DNA from: Sphingobacterium hungaricum
GTDB taxonomy: Bacteria; Bacteroidota; Bacteroidia; Sphingobacteriales; Sphingobacteriaceae
Reading direction: 5' to 3'
Assembly: GCF_015210005.1 (NCBI RefSeq)
Contig: NZ_MU158697.1
Location: 638,178 to 702,177, forward strand
DNA: 64,000 nucleotides
The notes beneath the pieces were generated by a model. That model was given only the letters and a program-made list of their open reading frames with translations. It was not told the DNA's origin and did no database searches. A program made the position numbers and the translations under genes. Shown here piece after piece: positions 44,687 through 53,429 of the stretch. Positions within the stretch are counted from its first letter, which is position 1, and each line of letters starts with the position of its first letter.

Positions 44687-45607
44687 TTAATTTCGAGTGT
44701 TTTGATTGTGAAAGATACTTAAATAACTTTCATATCTCGAATTTTCAATCTCACCATTTTCAACCGCTTCTAAAACCACGCAACCCGGCTCATTGATGTG
44801 CCTACAATTATGGAATTTACATTGGTTCAAAAGCGCTCGCATCTCTGGAAAATAATGAGAAAGTTCGCCTTTCTCAATATCGACCACGCCCAACTCCCTG
44901 ATTCCTGGAGAATCCACGATAAAGCCTCCATTAGGCAATTCAATCATTTCTGCGAATGTTGTGGTGTGCTTTCCTTTGTCAGACCATTCCGAAATATTTC
45001 CTGTCTTCAGATTGCTATCTGGAATTATAGCGTTAATCAAAGTACTCTTGCCAACGCCCGAATGTCCTGAAACCAAAGTAATTTTATCTTTCAAAAGCGC
45101 CTGGATTTGGTCAATATTTATATTTTCCAAAGCCGAAACTTCGTAACAATCGTAACCGACATGTTGGTAAATTGCTTTGTATTCCTGCAAGATTTCCAAT
45201 CCTTCTTTTGAAAACAAATCCAATTTATTGAACACTAAAATTGCCGGAATGCTATATGCTTCTGCTGTGACCAAAAAACGGTCAATAAATCCGAGCGAAG
45301 TTGGTGGCGAAGCCAATGTGACAACCAATAGTGCCAAGTCAAGATTCGACGCTAGAATTTGGGTTTGTTTAGATAGATTAACCGACTTTCGGATAATGTA
45401 ATTTTTGCGCTGTTCAAGTTCATGGATTACGCCTACATTCTCATTTGGTTCTAGGTCGAAAACCACCCTATCGCCCACAGCGATTGGATTTGTGGATTTG
45501 ATGCCCTGTGTTCTAAATTTTCCTTTAATCCTACATTCATAGCTAGAACCATCTTCCGCCAAGACTTGATACCAACTTCCCGTTGATTTAGTAACTAAAC
45601 CCCTCAT
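44687..45607 (-). CDS. rsgA: Ribosome small-subunit-dependent GTPase A
   Basis: 306 aa, a late 30S assembly GTPase. N-terminal OB fold (about 1-70), then a circularly permuted GTPase domain with motif order G4 (VFNKLDLF), G1 (SGHSGVGKST) and G3 (IVDSPGIREL). The C-terminal zinc module CKFHNCRHINEPGC is present. Everything needed for activity is present. It is divergent from polA across 114 bp. Confidence 0.96.
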   Translation of the reverse strand: MRGLVTKSTGSWYQVLAEDGSSYECRIKGKFRTQGIKSTNPIAVGDRVVFDLEPNENVGVIHELEQRKNYIIRKSVNLSKQTQILASNLDLALLVVTLASPPTSLGFIDRFLVTAEAYSIPAILVFNKLDLFSKEGLEILQEYKAIYQHVGYDCYEVSALENINIDQIQALLKDKITLVSGHSGVGKSTLINAIIPDSNLKTGNISEWSDKGKHTTTFAEMIELPNGGFIVDSPGIRELGVVDIEKGELSHYFPEMRALLNQCKFHNCRHINEPGCVVLEAVENGEIENSRYESYLSIFHNQNTRN

Positions 45608-45688
45608 TTACAAAAACCCCCATTTAAACCACTTTGCATGCTACAAAAGTCGCAAAAATTTATTAATCCTTTCATCTATTGAAATTAT

Positions 45689-45696
45689 TACCTTTG
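45689..45696 (+). promoter_or_regulatory. -7 box of polA
   Basis: TACCTTTG matches TAnnTTTG exactly. The -33 region is T-rich without TTG. The leader is about 20 nt before the GTG at 45722. Confidence 0.45.
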
Positions 45697-45721
45697 TGAT
45701 AAACACTAAAAATCAGATTTT

Positions 45722-48517
45722 GTGAAAAAATTATTCCTTTTAGACGGTATGGCGCTCATTTACAGAGCGTATTTTGCTTTAAATAAAGTTCCTCGTTTGA
45801 CTTCTTATGGTTTAAACACCGGAGCCGTTATGGGATTTACAAATACGTTGTTAGATGTTTTAAAAAATCAAAAACCTACGCACATAGCCGTTGTTTTTGA
45901 TACCGAAGCGCCGACGAATCGTCACATTGAATTTGAAGCCTATAAAGCTCATCGTCAACAAATGCCTGAAGATTTGGCAACCTCCATTCCTTATATTTTT
46001 CGCCTGATTGAAGGATTCAACATTCCCATTATTACAAAAGATGGATTTGAAGCGGATGATATTATTGGAACATTGGCAAAAAAAGCAGAGAAGGAAGATT
46101 TTCAGGTGTATTGCATGACGCCTGATAAAGATTTCGGACAATTGGTTTCTGAAAATATTTTCATTTATAAACCTGCCCGAATGGGCAATGGCGCTGAAGT
46201 TCTAGGTGTTCCCGAAATTTTAGAAAAATGGGAAATCTCCGACGTGCTTCAGGTCATTGACATTTTGGGATTGTGGGGAGATGCGGTCGATAATATTCCA
46301 GGAATCCCCGGAGTAGGTGAAAAAACGGCAAAGAAATTAATTCAAGATTTTGGCTCAGTAGAAGGCATTGTCGCTAACTCCGACAAATTAAAAGGAAAGC
46401 TGAAAGAAAATGTAGAAAATTTTGCGGAGCAAGGATTAATCTCCAAAAAATTAGCAACCATTTTATTGGATGTTCCCGTCGAATTGGAAGAAGAAAAATT
46501 AATTCTCGAAGACCCGAATAAAGAATCCCTAGAAGCTTTATTTGCTGAATTGGAATTCCGGACTTTGGGAAAACGTGTGTTTGGCGAAGATTTCTCGATT
46601 ACAGAAACTGCTATAAAAGGAAATCCAATGCAAATGGATTTATTTTCATTACCTCCGACAGGCAATCAGGCGGACTCGGAAAGTGAAGCTCCAAGCAAAC
46701 CAAGCCAATCAGCAGAAAATACGGAACATACCTATATACTTGTCAATACAGCTGAAGAACAAGAAGAGCTGGCAAAAACATTGCAATCGCTTACGCAATT
46801 TTGTTTCGATACGGAGACAACGGGGATTGATGCGTTGACGGCTGATGTTGTTGGGCTCTCTTTTTCGTATGAAAAAGGGAAAGCGTTCTACGCTCCAACT
46901 CCAGAAAACAGAGAAGAAGCGCTAACGGTTGTTAACCGATTCAAAGCTGTTTTAGAAAATCCTTCGATTCAGAAAATTGGCCAAAATATCAAATACGATA
47001 TTTTATTGCTTTCCAGATATGATGTAAAAGTTCAAGGAGAACTTTTTGATACAATGTTGGCTCATTATCTAATCGACCCGGACACACGTCATGGCATGGA
47101 TATTCTGGCAGAAAATTATTTAAATTATTCGCCAATATCCATCACCACCTTAATCGGTCCAAAAGGCAAGAAACAAGGAAACATGCGCGATGTGGAATTG
47201 GATAAAATCACGGAATATGCAGCAGAAGATGCTGATATTACGCTTCAGCTGAAAGATGAATTTTTCCCGCTTTTGAAAAATACGGAAACCTTGCATTTAG
47301 CAGAAACCGTAGAATTCCCTTTGGTCTACGTTTTAGCTGAAATTGAGAAAAACGGCGTTAAAATAGATGTGGACACGTTAAAATCATTTTCTAAAGAGTT
47401 GCAGGCGCATGTGCAGGATTTGGAGAAGAATATTTATGAAAAAGCTGGTGTATCCTTCAATATTGCTTCGCCAAAGCAATTAGGCGAAGTTTTATTTGAC
47501 AAACTGCAGTTAGACCCCAAAGCGAAGAAAACAAAAACAGGTCAATATAAAACCGGAGAGGATGTTTTGTTGGCGCTAGCCCATAAATCCGACATCGTGC
47601 AAGATATTCTTGATTTCAGGCAGTTGCAGAAATTGAAATCGACGTATGTTGATGCCCTGCCAGAATTAATCAATCCAGAGACCGGACTAATCCACACCTC
47701 ATACAACCAGGCAGTTGCTGCAACTGGACGTTTGAGCTCGACGAATCCGAATCTTCAAAATATCCCTATCCGTACGGAAAAGGGTCGCGAAGTCCGCAAG
47801 GCGTTTATCCCTCGTTTTGAAAATCATGTGATTTTATCTGCCGATTATTCGCAGATTGAATTGCGCTTGATGGCGGAGTTAAGCCAAGACCCAAATATGC
47901 TGGAGGCATTCCAACTAGGTCATGATATTCACCGAGCCACCGCCGCCAAAGTTTATGGAGTTGAATTGGACGAAGTCACTTCCGACCAGCGCAGAAATGC
48001 GAAAGCAGTGAACTTCGGGATTATTTACGGCCAGTCGGCATTTGGACTTTCTCAGAGTTTGGGAATTCCGCGAAAAGAAGCGGCGCACATTATTGACCAA
48101 TATTTTGAACAATATTCGGGAATTCGCAATTACATGAATCAGTCCATTGATTTTGCGAAGCAAAACGGATATGTAGAAACAATTTTGAAGCGCAGGCGTT
48201 ATCTGCGAGATATCAATTCTGCGAACATGACTGTTCGTGGTTTCGCGGAGCGAAATGCAATCAACGCACCTATTCAAGGGTCTGCTGCAGACATGATTAA
48301 GGTCGCCATGATTCAAATTCAGCAAGATATCAGCGAACAAAAATTAACTGGAAAAATGATTATGCAAGTGCATGATGAGCTTGTATTTGATGTTCCTATG
48401 AACGAAATCGGCCAACTTAAAGAAATCATTGGGAATCGGATGAGAAACGCGATTAAACTTCAAGTTCCGATTGAAGTCGAAATTGGAGAAGGCCAGAACT
48501 GGCTCGAGGCTCACTAA
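45722..48517 (+). CDS. polA: DNA polymerase I
   Basis: 931 aa. All three activities look intact. A 5'-nuclease domain occupies about 1-290 (LFLLDGMALIYRAYFAL; EADDIIGTLA). The 3'-5' exonuclease spans about 335-525, with FDTETTG, the NIKYD segment and YAAEDADIT carrying the acidic residues, unlike the dead domains of many Gram-positive PolA proteins. The polymerase has motif A DYSQIELRLMAELS, motif B RRNAKAVNFGIIYG and motif C MQVHDELVFD. The start is GTG; the encoded KKLFLLDGMALIYRA is the standard N-terminus, so the internal ATG is rejected. The next gene begins 11 nt downstream. Confidence 0.97.
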   Translation: MKKLFLLDGMALIYRAYFALNKVPRLTSYGLNTGAVMGFTNTLLDVLKNQKPTHIAVVFDTEAPTNRHIEFEAYKAHRQQMPEDLATSIPYIFRLIEGFNIPIITKDGFEADDIIGTLAKKAEKEDFQVYCMTPDKDFGQLVSENIFIYKPARMGNGAEVLGVPEILEKWEISDVLQVIDILGLWGDAVDNIPGIPGVGEKTAKKLIQDFGSVEGIVANSDKLKGKLKENVENFAEQGLISKKLATILLDVPVELEEEKLILEDPNKESLEALFAELEFRTLGKRVFGEDFSITETAIKGNPMQMDLFSLPPTGNQADSESEAPSKPSQSAENTEHTYILVNTAEEQEELAKTLQSLTQFCFDTETTGIDALTADVVGLSFSYEKGKAFYAPTPENREEALTVVNRFKAVLENPSIQKIGQNIKYDILLLSRYDVKVQGELFDTMLAHYLIDPDTRHGMDILAENYLNYSPISITTLIGPKGKKQGNMRDVELDKITEYAAEDADITLQLKDEFFPLLKNTETLHLAETVEFPLVYVLAEIEKNGVKIDVDTLKSFSKELQAHVQDLEKNIYEKAGVSFNIASPKQLGEVLFDKLQLDPKAKKTKTGQYKTGEDVLLALAHKSDIVQDILDFRQLQKLKSTYVDALPELINPETGLIHTSYNQAVAATGRLSSTNPNLQNIPIRTEKGREVRKAFIPRFENHVILSADYSQIELRLMAELSQDPNMLEAFQLGHDIHRATAAKVYGVELDEVTSDQRRNAKAVNFGIIYGQSAFGLSQSLGIPRKEAAHIIDQYFEQYSGIRNYMNQSIDFAKQNGYVETILKRRRYLRDINSANMTVRGFAERNAINAPIQGSAADMIKVAMIQIQQDISEQKLTGKMIMQVHDELVFDVPMNEIGQLKEIIGNRMRNAIKLQVPIEVEIGEGQNWLEAH

Positions 48518-48528
48518 ATGTTTAGATT

Positions 48529-49632
48529 ATGAAGTTTTTTTATTCTTTGCTATTCTGTATTTTAGCTATTAACTTAAACGCACAAGAATCAACCAAGCCG
48601 ATACTTTTTGAAAAAACTGTTAACGGGATGTTGCGCTTTTATTTTGACAAGAATTATTTCTTATGCGACAAAAACTGTGAGTTCAAAGCTATCGAGCGTG
48701 TTGCAAGCTTTGATACAAAAAACTCGCGCTTCAATGGAGAATTTAGAGATTTCGCGCCTAACGGACATGTGATTCTTACAGGAAATTATGTTGACGGAGA
48801 GAAAGAAGGCGTATTTAAGGCCTATCATCCGAATAAAGTGCTGAAATGGGAAGTCGTTTTTAAAAATAATTTTCCGACAGGCGAATGGAAATATTATTAC
48901 CCTGACGCGAAGCCGATGCTGGTTGTAAATTACACAGATAGCATTATGCGCATCGAATCACTTTGGGATATAAAAGGTAGAGAAAAAGTAAAAGACGGAA
49001 AAGGAGATTTTGAATTTACCTATCATTTTGAAGGATTTACAGAATTTGGATTTCCTTCCTACCGTAGAAAGGGGCGCGTAGTTAATGGAGTGCCAAATGG
49101 ATTTTGGACTTTAACTTTAGTTGACGGAAAATTTAGCGAACTAGGCCGGGAAGAATATTACAAAAATGGTGTGCTTGCCGATTTTGGAGAACAATATTTT
49201 AATTTCGAATTAGTAAACAATAAATTGCAGTTTTTCCCAGCAGAAAATTTTAACAGAGCTGAAATTCTTTATTTTAAAAACTGCACATTTGATGATTTCA
49301 GTGGTTTCTCGATTTATTTAACGGAAAAACTTAATTCAAGATTTGCAACACTATTAGTAGATGCTGAAGTAGCTGACGACGACTTTTCATACGTCATTGC
49401 TGTATCTGAAAAAGGGGAGCCGGGCAGAGCTGATTTTACAAAAGCTTTCGCCGATGAGAAATTAAATAGACAGCTGAACATTGCGGTATCGAGAATTAGG
49501 TATTATCTGCCATCGTTTAAAGATGGAGAATATGTCAAGGACATTTTATCAGTTTCTGGAAAACTGATAATTAAAGAAGACGGAACCCCAGCTGTGCACA
49601 GCATTAGCATTAAAAGAAATGCTGAACAATAA
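48529..49632 (+). CDS. Secreted protein with MORN/YwqK-like repeats
   Basis: 367 aa. Signal peptide 1-18 (ending LNAQ). Residues about 60-230 contain several repeats of the form G-x-Y-x-(D/N)-G-x-x-(E/N)-G-x-(F/W)-x-x-Y (for example GNYVDGEKEGVFKAYHPN and FPTGEWKYYYPD), as in YwqK/MORN-type proteins. The C-terminal third (about 270-365) resembles the small beta domain often attached in Bacteroidota, with no enzyme motif. Function is unknown. It is probably co-transcribed with polA (11-nt gap). Confidence 0.75.
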   Translation: MKFFYSLLFCILAINLNAQESTKPILFEKTVNGMLRFYFDKNYFLCDKNCEFKAIERVASFDTKNSRFNGEFRDFAPNGHVILTGNYVDGEKEGVFKAYHPNKVLKWEVVFKNNFPTGEWKYYYPDAKPMLVVNYTDSIMRIESLWDIKGREKVKDGKGDFEFTYHFEGFTEFGFPSYRRKGRVVNGVPNGFWTLTLVDGKFSELGREEYYKNGVLADFGEQYFNFELVNNKLQFFPAENFNRAEILYFKNCTFDDFSGFSIYLTEKLNSRFATLLVDAEVADDDFSYVIAVSEKGEPGRADFTKAFADEKLNRQLNIAVSRIRYYLPSFKDGEYVKDILSVSGKLIIKEDGTPAVHSISIKRNAEQ

Positions 49633-49652
49633 AGTTTTTGTCGATAAAGTTT

Positions 49653-49660
49653 TATATTTG
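49653..49660 (+). promoter_or_regulatory. -7 box upstream of psd
   Basis: TATATTTG is an exact TAnnTTTG match, ending 17 nt before the ATG at 49678. A TTTG at 49637-49640 is only 12 nt away, so the -33 element is doubtful. Confidence 0.4.
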
Positions 49661-49677
49661 CTTTTAAAGTTAAAAAA

Positions 49678-50331
49678 ATGAAATTTCACAAAGAAGGCTA
49701 CAGTACCTTAGCGATAACGATATTATTGATTTTTATACTGCTGGCTTTGGCTAATTATTACAATGCAAATGCTGTAGTAACTTGGATTATCTATATTTTT
49801 TCGGCCTTCTTATTTATCGTGGTTGTTCAGTTCTTCAGAAGTCCGAACAAATATTTCGAAGAAGACCATGGCGTCATTTTATGTCCCGCAGACGGAAAGG
49901 TTGTCGTTATTGAAGAGACTTTAGAAACGGAATATTTCAACGAAAACAGACGTCAGATTTCAATTTTCATGTCACCTACGAATGTGCATGTTAACCGCAG
50001 TCCAATAAGCGGAATCGTCACATTCTTTAAATACCATAAAGGAAAATTCTTGGTTGCATGGCATCCAAAATCTTCGACTGAAAATGAGCGAACCACCATA
50101 GTCGTAAAAAATAACAGCGGTGTGGAAGTTTTATTCCGTCAGATTGCTGGAGCTCTGGCCCGCCGGATTGTTTGGTATGTAAAAGATAACGACGTCGTTA
50201 AACAAGGCGATGAATTTGGCTTTATAAAATTCGGTTCTCGAGTCGATGTTTTCATTCCATTGGATTCAAAAGTAGAAGTGCAAATCGGCGATAAAGTTGT
50301 CGGCGGAAAAACAATACTTGCCAGATTTTAA
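49678..50331 (+). CDS. psd: Phosphatidylserine decarboxylase (short type) family protein
   Basis: 217 aa. It makes phosphatidylethanolamine from phosphatidylserine. Two N-terminal membrane segments (about 10-50) are followed by the conserved CPADGKVVVIEE, the MSPTNVHVNRSPISG segment and the self-cleavage site FGSRVD (about 181-186), where the Ser becomes the pyruvoyl cofactor. This is the compact PSD-A form. A phosphatidylserine synthase is not in the window. A strong terminator follows at 50361-50387. Confidence 0.94.
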   Translation: MKFHKEGYSTLAITILLIFILLALANYYNANAVVTWIIYIFSAFLFIVVVQFFRSPNKYFEEDHGVILCPADGKVVVIEETLETEYFNENRRQISIFMSPTNVHVNRSPISGIVTFFKYHKGKFLVAWHPKSSTENERTTIVVKNNSGVEVLFRQIAGALARRIVWYVKDNDVVKQGDEFGFIKFGSRVDVFIPLDSKVEVQIGDKVVGGKTILARF

Positions 50332-50360
50332 AGAATATTAAAAAATCTATTCTAACTTAG

Positions 50361-50387
50361 AGCTTCTTTTAAAAAGAGGCTTTTTTT
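50361..50387 (+). terminator. Intrinsic terminator whose U-run touches the sensor kinase start codon
   Basis: AGCTTCTTTT (50361-50370) pairs with AAAAGAGGCT (50372-50381) through up to 10 pairs with one G-U; a realistic loop is a few bases wider. T continues to 50387, the base before the ATG at 50388. It fits a terminator for psd but leaves the kinase mRNA no free leader. Confidence 0.75.
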
Positions 50388-51416
50388 ATGGATTTTAAAG
50401 TTTTGTTGCTAGTCATTTCTTTTTTTATTGCTTTCGCAATCTCATTGGTTAGCTTCGTCTACCACCAAGATTTTATCACTTCCGTTATCTATTTTGCAGT
50501 TTCTATAGTTGTCAGCTTTCTTTCGCTCAATTATGTCTTCGAAAAATTCATAAATGAACGCATTCGCACAATCTATAAATTGATTCACAACTTAAAGTTG
50601 GGCAAAGATTTAAAAGAGGCTTTGGGAGACCATAGCCGAAGCGACCCGATTACGGATGCTGAGCGCGAAGTTCGCGATTGGGCCAAACAGAAAGCTTCTG
50701 AGATTGACAAGTTAAAAGTACAGGCGCAATTCCGTAAAGAATTTCTTTCCAATATTTCCCACGAATTTAAAACACCGCTTTTTGCGATACAAGGCTATTT
50801 GGAGACCTTGCAAGACGGTTTAATCGATGAAGACACCGTTTTAGCCAAAAGCTTTTTGGATAAAGCGTCCAAAAATCTGGACAGGCTAAGTTATCTAATC
50901 AATGATTTAGATGAAATATCAAAACTGGAATCAGGAAGAATAGCCTTGAATATTGAGAAATTCGATATCATCGAGCTGATTCGAGAAACGATTGATTATT
51001 TAGATGATAAAGCAAAAGCTAATCAGATTTTGCTATCTTTAAAAGTCAAAAACAATACGCCGATACTTGTCAAGGCTGACCGGAAGAAAATTCAACAGGT
51101 TTTAACAAACCTGATTGACAACTCGATTAAGTATGGAAAAGCAAACGGCAAAACGTCTATCAGCACGTTTCAGCTTTTTGACCAAATTTTGGTAGAAGTG
51201 ACTGATGATGGGCATGGTATTGACGAAAAAGACTTAAACCGCGTTTTCGAACGTTTTTATAGAACTGATAAAAGCCGGTCCCGAGACATTGGTGGCTCAG
51301 GATTGGGATTATCTATTGTTAAACACATTATGGAAGCACATCAACAAAATGTACATGTAAGAAGTACCCGAGGAATTGGGACGACTTTCGCATTTACGCT
51401 AAACAAAGCAAAATAA
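50388..51416 (+). CDS. PhoR-like sensor histidine kinase
   Basis: 342 aa. Two N-terminal membrane helices (about 4-24 and 29-50) have only a few residues between them, so there is no large periplasmic sensor domain. A HisKA domain follows with phospho-acceptor His125 (FLSNISHEFKTPLFA), then a HATPase domain with QVLTNLIDNSIKYG (N box), DDGHGIDEKDL (G1) and GGSGLGLSIV (G2). No response regulator is adjacent. The two genes downstream are for phosphate uptake and carry Pho-box-like repeats, so a phosphate-sensing role is a reasonable inference. Its ATG directly follows a terminator U-run. Confidence 0.9.
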   Translation: MDFKVLLLVISFFIAFAISLVSFVYHQDFITSVIYFAVSIVVSFLSLNYVFEKFINERIRTIYKLIHNLKLGKDLKEALGDHSRSDPITDAEREVRDWAKQKASEIDKLKVQAQFRKEFLSNISHEFKTPLFAIQGYLETLQDGLIDEDTVLAKSFLDKASKNLDRLSYLINDLDEISKLESGRIALNIEKFDIIELIRETIDYLDDKAKANQILLSLKVKNNTPILVKADRKKIQQVLTNLIDNSIKYGKANGKTSISTFQLFDQILVEVTDDGHGIDEKDLNRVFERFYRTDKSRSRDIGGSGLGLSIVKHIMEAHQQNVHVRSTRGIGTTFAFTLNKAK

Positions 51417-51442
51417 ATTTAGATTAACAGATTATTCGAAAC

Positions 51443-51476
51443 TTAACATTAACTTAACATTAAGGTTATATTTTTG
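51443..51476 (+). promoter_or_regulatory. Pho-box-like direct repeats and -7 box upstream of the DUF47-Pit operon
   Basis: TTAAC occurs at 51443-51447, 51449-51453 and 51454-51458, with TTAAG at 51460-51464. The first and third copies, and the second and fourth, are spaced 11 bp apart, as in PhoB/PhoP-type boxes. A -7 box TATTTTTG is at 51469-51476, and no -33 TTG is needed if an activator binds in its place. The ATG is at 51494. Confidence 0.55.
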
Positions 51477-51493
51477 CACATAAATTTTCTACT

Positions 51494-52141
51494 ATGTCTC
51501 TAAACAGCATTTTTCAATACTTCGTTCCAAAAGATAAAAAATTCTTTCCTTTATTCGAACAAGCGGGTTCAAACCTGATTGATATGGCTAAACTTCTTCA
51601 AGAAAGCCTGTATTCAACAGACCCAGCAAAAAGAACACAAAACGCAAAGCAAATCGAAGACCTGGAACATAAAGGTGATAACATTACCCATCAAATCCAC
51701 CTAGAATTAGGCAAAAACTTTATAACACCTTTCGATAGAGAAGATATCCACGCTTTAGCAAGTTCTTTAGATGACGTTGCAGATTTTATACATGGCGCAG
51801 CTAACAGAATCGAACTTTATAAAGTGGCGAATCCTAGTCAGGCAATGAAAGAAATGACTGATTTGATCTTAGAAGCAACCGAACATGTTGCTAAAGCTAT
51901 TTTTGAATTAAAGGATTTGAAAAACATCCGCAACATTACCGATTCTTGTGTACGAATCAATAGTGTTGAAAATAAAGCCGATTACATCTTTGACAAAGCG
52001 GTAGCAGAGTTATTCGAATACGAAAAAGATGCGATTAACTTGATTAAATTCAAAGAAGTATTATCAGCGATGGAAGATGCAACAGATAAATGTGAAGATG
52101 TTGCAAATGTATTAGAAAGTATTTTAGTGAAGAATGCATAA
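51494..52141 (+). CDS. DUF47 family PhoU-like protein
   Basis: 215 aa, an all-helical PhoU-like bundle with acidic metal-binding stretches such as EDLEHKGDNITHQIH, DREDIHALASSLDDVADFIHG and SVENKADYIFDKAV. DUF47 proteins are typically encoded next to Pit phosphate transporters and are thought to regulate them. The pit gene follows 34 nt downstream here. It is preceded by TTAAC direct repeats and a -7 box. Confidence 0.92.
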   Translation: MSLNSIFQYFVPKDKKFFPLFEQAGSNLIDMAKLLQESLYSTDPAKRTQNAKQIEDLEHKGDNITHQIHLELGKNFITPFDREDIHALASSLDDVADFIHGAANRIELYKVANPSQAMKEMTDLILEATEHVAKAIFELKDLKNIRNITDSCVRINSVENKADYIFDKAVAELFEYEKDAINLIKFKEVLSAMEDATDKCEDVANVLESILVKNA

Positions 52142-52175
52142 TTCTTTCTGAAAAACTGATTAAACACAATTCAAC

Positions 52176-53186
52176 ATGATTTCAACATTATTAATTGTTG
52201 TTATAATATTAGCTATTGCTTTTGATTATATCAACGGATTCCATGACGCCGCAAACTCCATTGCGACAGTCGTTTCGACCAAAGTCCTTACGCCATTTAT
52301 GGCCGTTCTTTGGGCCGCGCTATTTAATTTTGCAGCTTATTTTTATTTTACAGATCATAAGGTCGCTAACACGGTAGCAAAAACTGTACTTGAGGAATAC
52401 ATCACCTTAGAAGTTATTTTCGCGGGTCTAGTTGCCGCGATTTCTTGGAACTTATTCACTTGGTATTATGGCATCCCATCCTCATCCTCCCATACGTTAA
52501 TAGGTGGTTTTGCAGGATCCGGAATGGCTTATGCAGTTATCGTTGGGGCAAATCCTTTAGATGCAATCAATGTAAATGCAGTTTTAGTTATTATCTCCTT
52601 TATTGTTCTCGCACCGGTGATCGGGATGATTATTTCGATTATCATAACCTTAATCATAATAAACATTTCGAAAAACTCACGCCCTGCAATTGCAGAGAAA
52701 TGGTTTAAAATATTACAATTGATATCTTCTGCCGCTTTAAGCTTTGCGCATGGTGGAAATGACGCTCAAAAAGTAATGGGTATTATTTTAGTCGCTATGG
52801 TTGCGGGAGGCTATGTAGAAAATACTGACCACATGCCTGAATGGATTCCATTGACTTGTTATGCGGCGATTGCATTGGGTACAATGAGCGGAGGATGGAA
52901 AATTGTGAAAACGATGGGAACTAAAATCACGAAAGTTACGCCATTAGAAGGCGTGAGTGCAGAAACCGCTGGTGCATTAACACTTGGTATCACCGAGCAT
53001 TTTGGGATTCCTGCTTCGACAACACATACCATAACAGGAGCAATTATTGGTGTTGGGGTAGTTAAAAGAGTGTCAGCCGTTCGATGGGGTGTTACAATTA
53101 GTTTGTTATGGGCTTGGGTCCTGACAATTCCTGTAAGCGCGGTTTTAGGCGGATTAACTTTGACAATTATTCACTACATCTTATAA
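52176..53186 (+). CDS. Inorganic phosphate transporter, Pit family
   Basis: 336 aa, about ten membrane helices. The two family signatures are present in inverted halves: FDYINGFHDAANSIATVVST near the N-terminus and SFAHGGNDAQKVMGII in the second half. It imports metal-phosphate driven by the proton or sodium gradient. It forms a two-gene operon with the DUF47 gene. No matching Pst ABC permease is in the window. Confidence 0.94.
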   Translation: MISTLLIVVIILAIAFDYINGFHDAANSIATVVSTKVLTPFMAVLWAALFNFAAYFYFTDHKVANTVAKTVLEEYITLEVIFAGLVAAISWNLFTWYYGIPSSSSHTLIGGFAGSGMAYAVIVGANPLDAINVNAVLVIISFIVLAPVIGMIISIIITLIIINISKNSRPAIAEKWFKILQLISSAALSFAHGGNDAQKVMGIILVAMVAGGYVENTDHMPEWIPLTCYAAIALGTMSGGWKIVKTMGTKITKVTPLEGVSAETAGALTLGITEHFGIPASTTHTITGAIIGVGVVKRVSAVRWGVTISLLWAWVLTIPVSAVLGGLTLTIIHYIL

Positions 53187-53260
53187 AGTATTAATATCTG
53201 TAGCAATAGAACTACATTTGATTATTAATCACTTATAATAGTAAATAGTTAGATAAAAAA

Positions 53261-53292
53261 TTTGTATAGTATTAAAGAATTATATACTTTTA
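53261..53292 (+). promoter_or_regulatory. Candidate ompA promoter
   Basis: TTTG (53261-53264), a 20-nt spacer and TACTTTTA (53285-53292, one mismatch from TAnnTTTG). This predicts a leader of about 130 nt before the ATG at 53430. The leader contains GTTAA at 53363-53367 and 53373-53377. Confidence 0.4.
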
Positions 53293-53429
53293 CCCTGTTG
53301 TAAATAACTTTTTGACAAAATAAAACTTTTTTAGCGGCCAAACATTTTTTGGCATCCTTATTGTTAAGTTTTGTTAAATAACAGAAAAGAAACAATTTTA
53401 AAATTTTTAATAACCTTAAAAACAAGAGT

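Noticed and set aside
48529..49632. Toxin-antitoxin antitoxin call suggested by YwqK-like repeats
   Set aside because: The protein has a signal peptide and no toxin gene is adjacent, so an antitoxin role is not supported.
53350..53366. Sigma-54-like sequence TTGGCATCCTTATTGTT upstream of ompA
   Set aside because: The GG element fits but the -12 GC is GT, there is no enhancer-type site or regulator nearby, and a sigma-A type candidate exists at 53261-53292.
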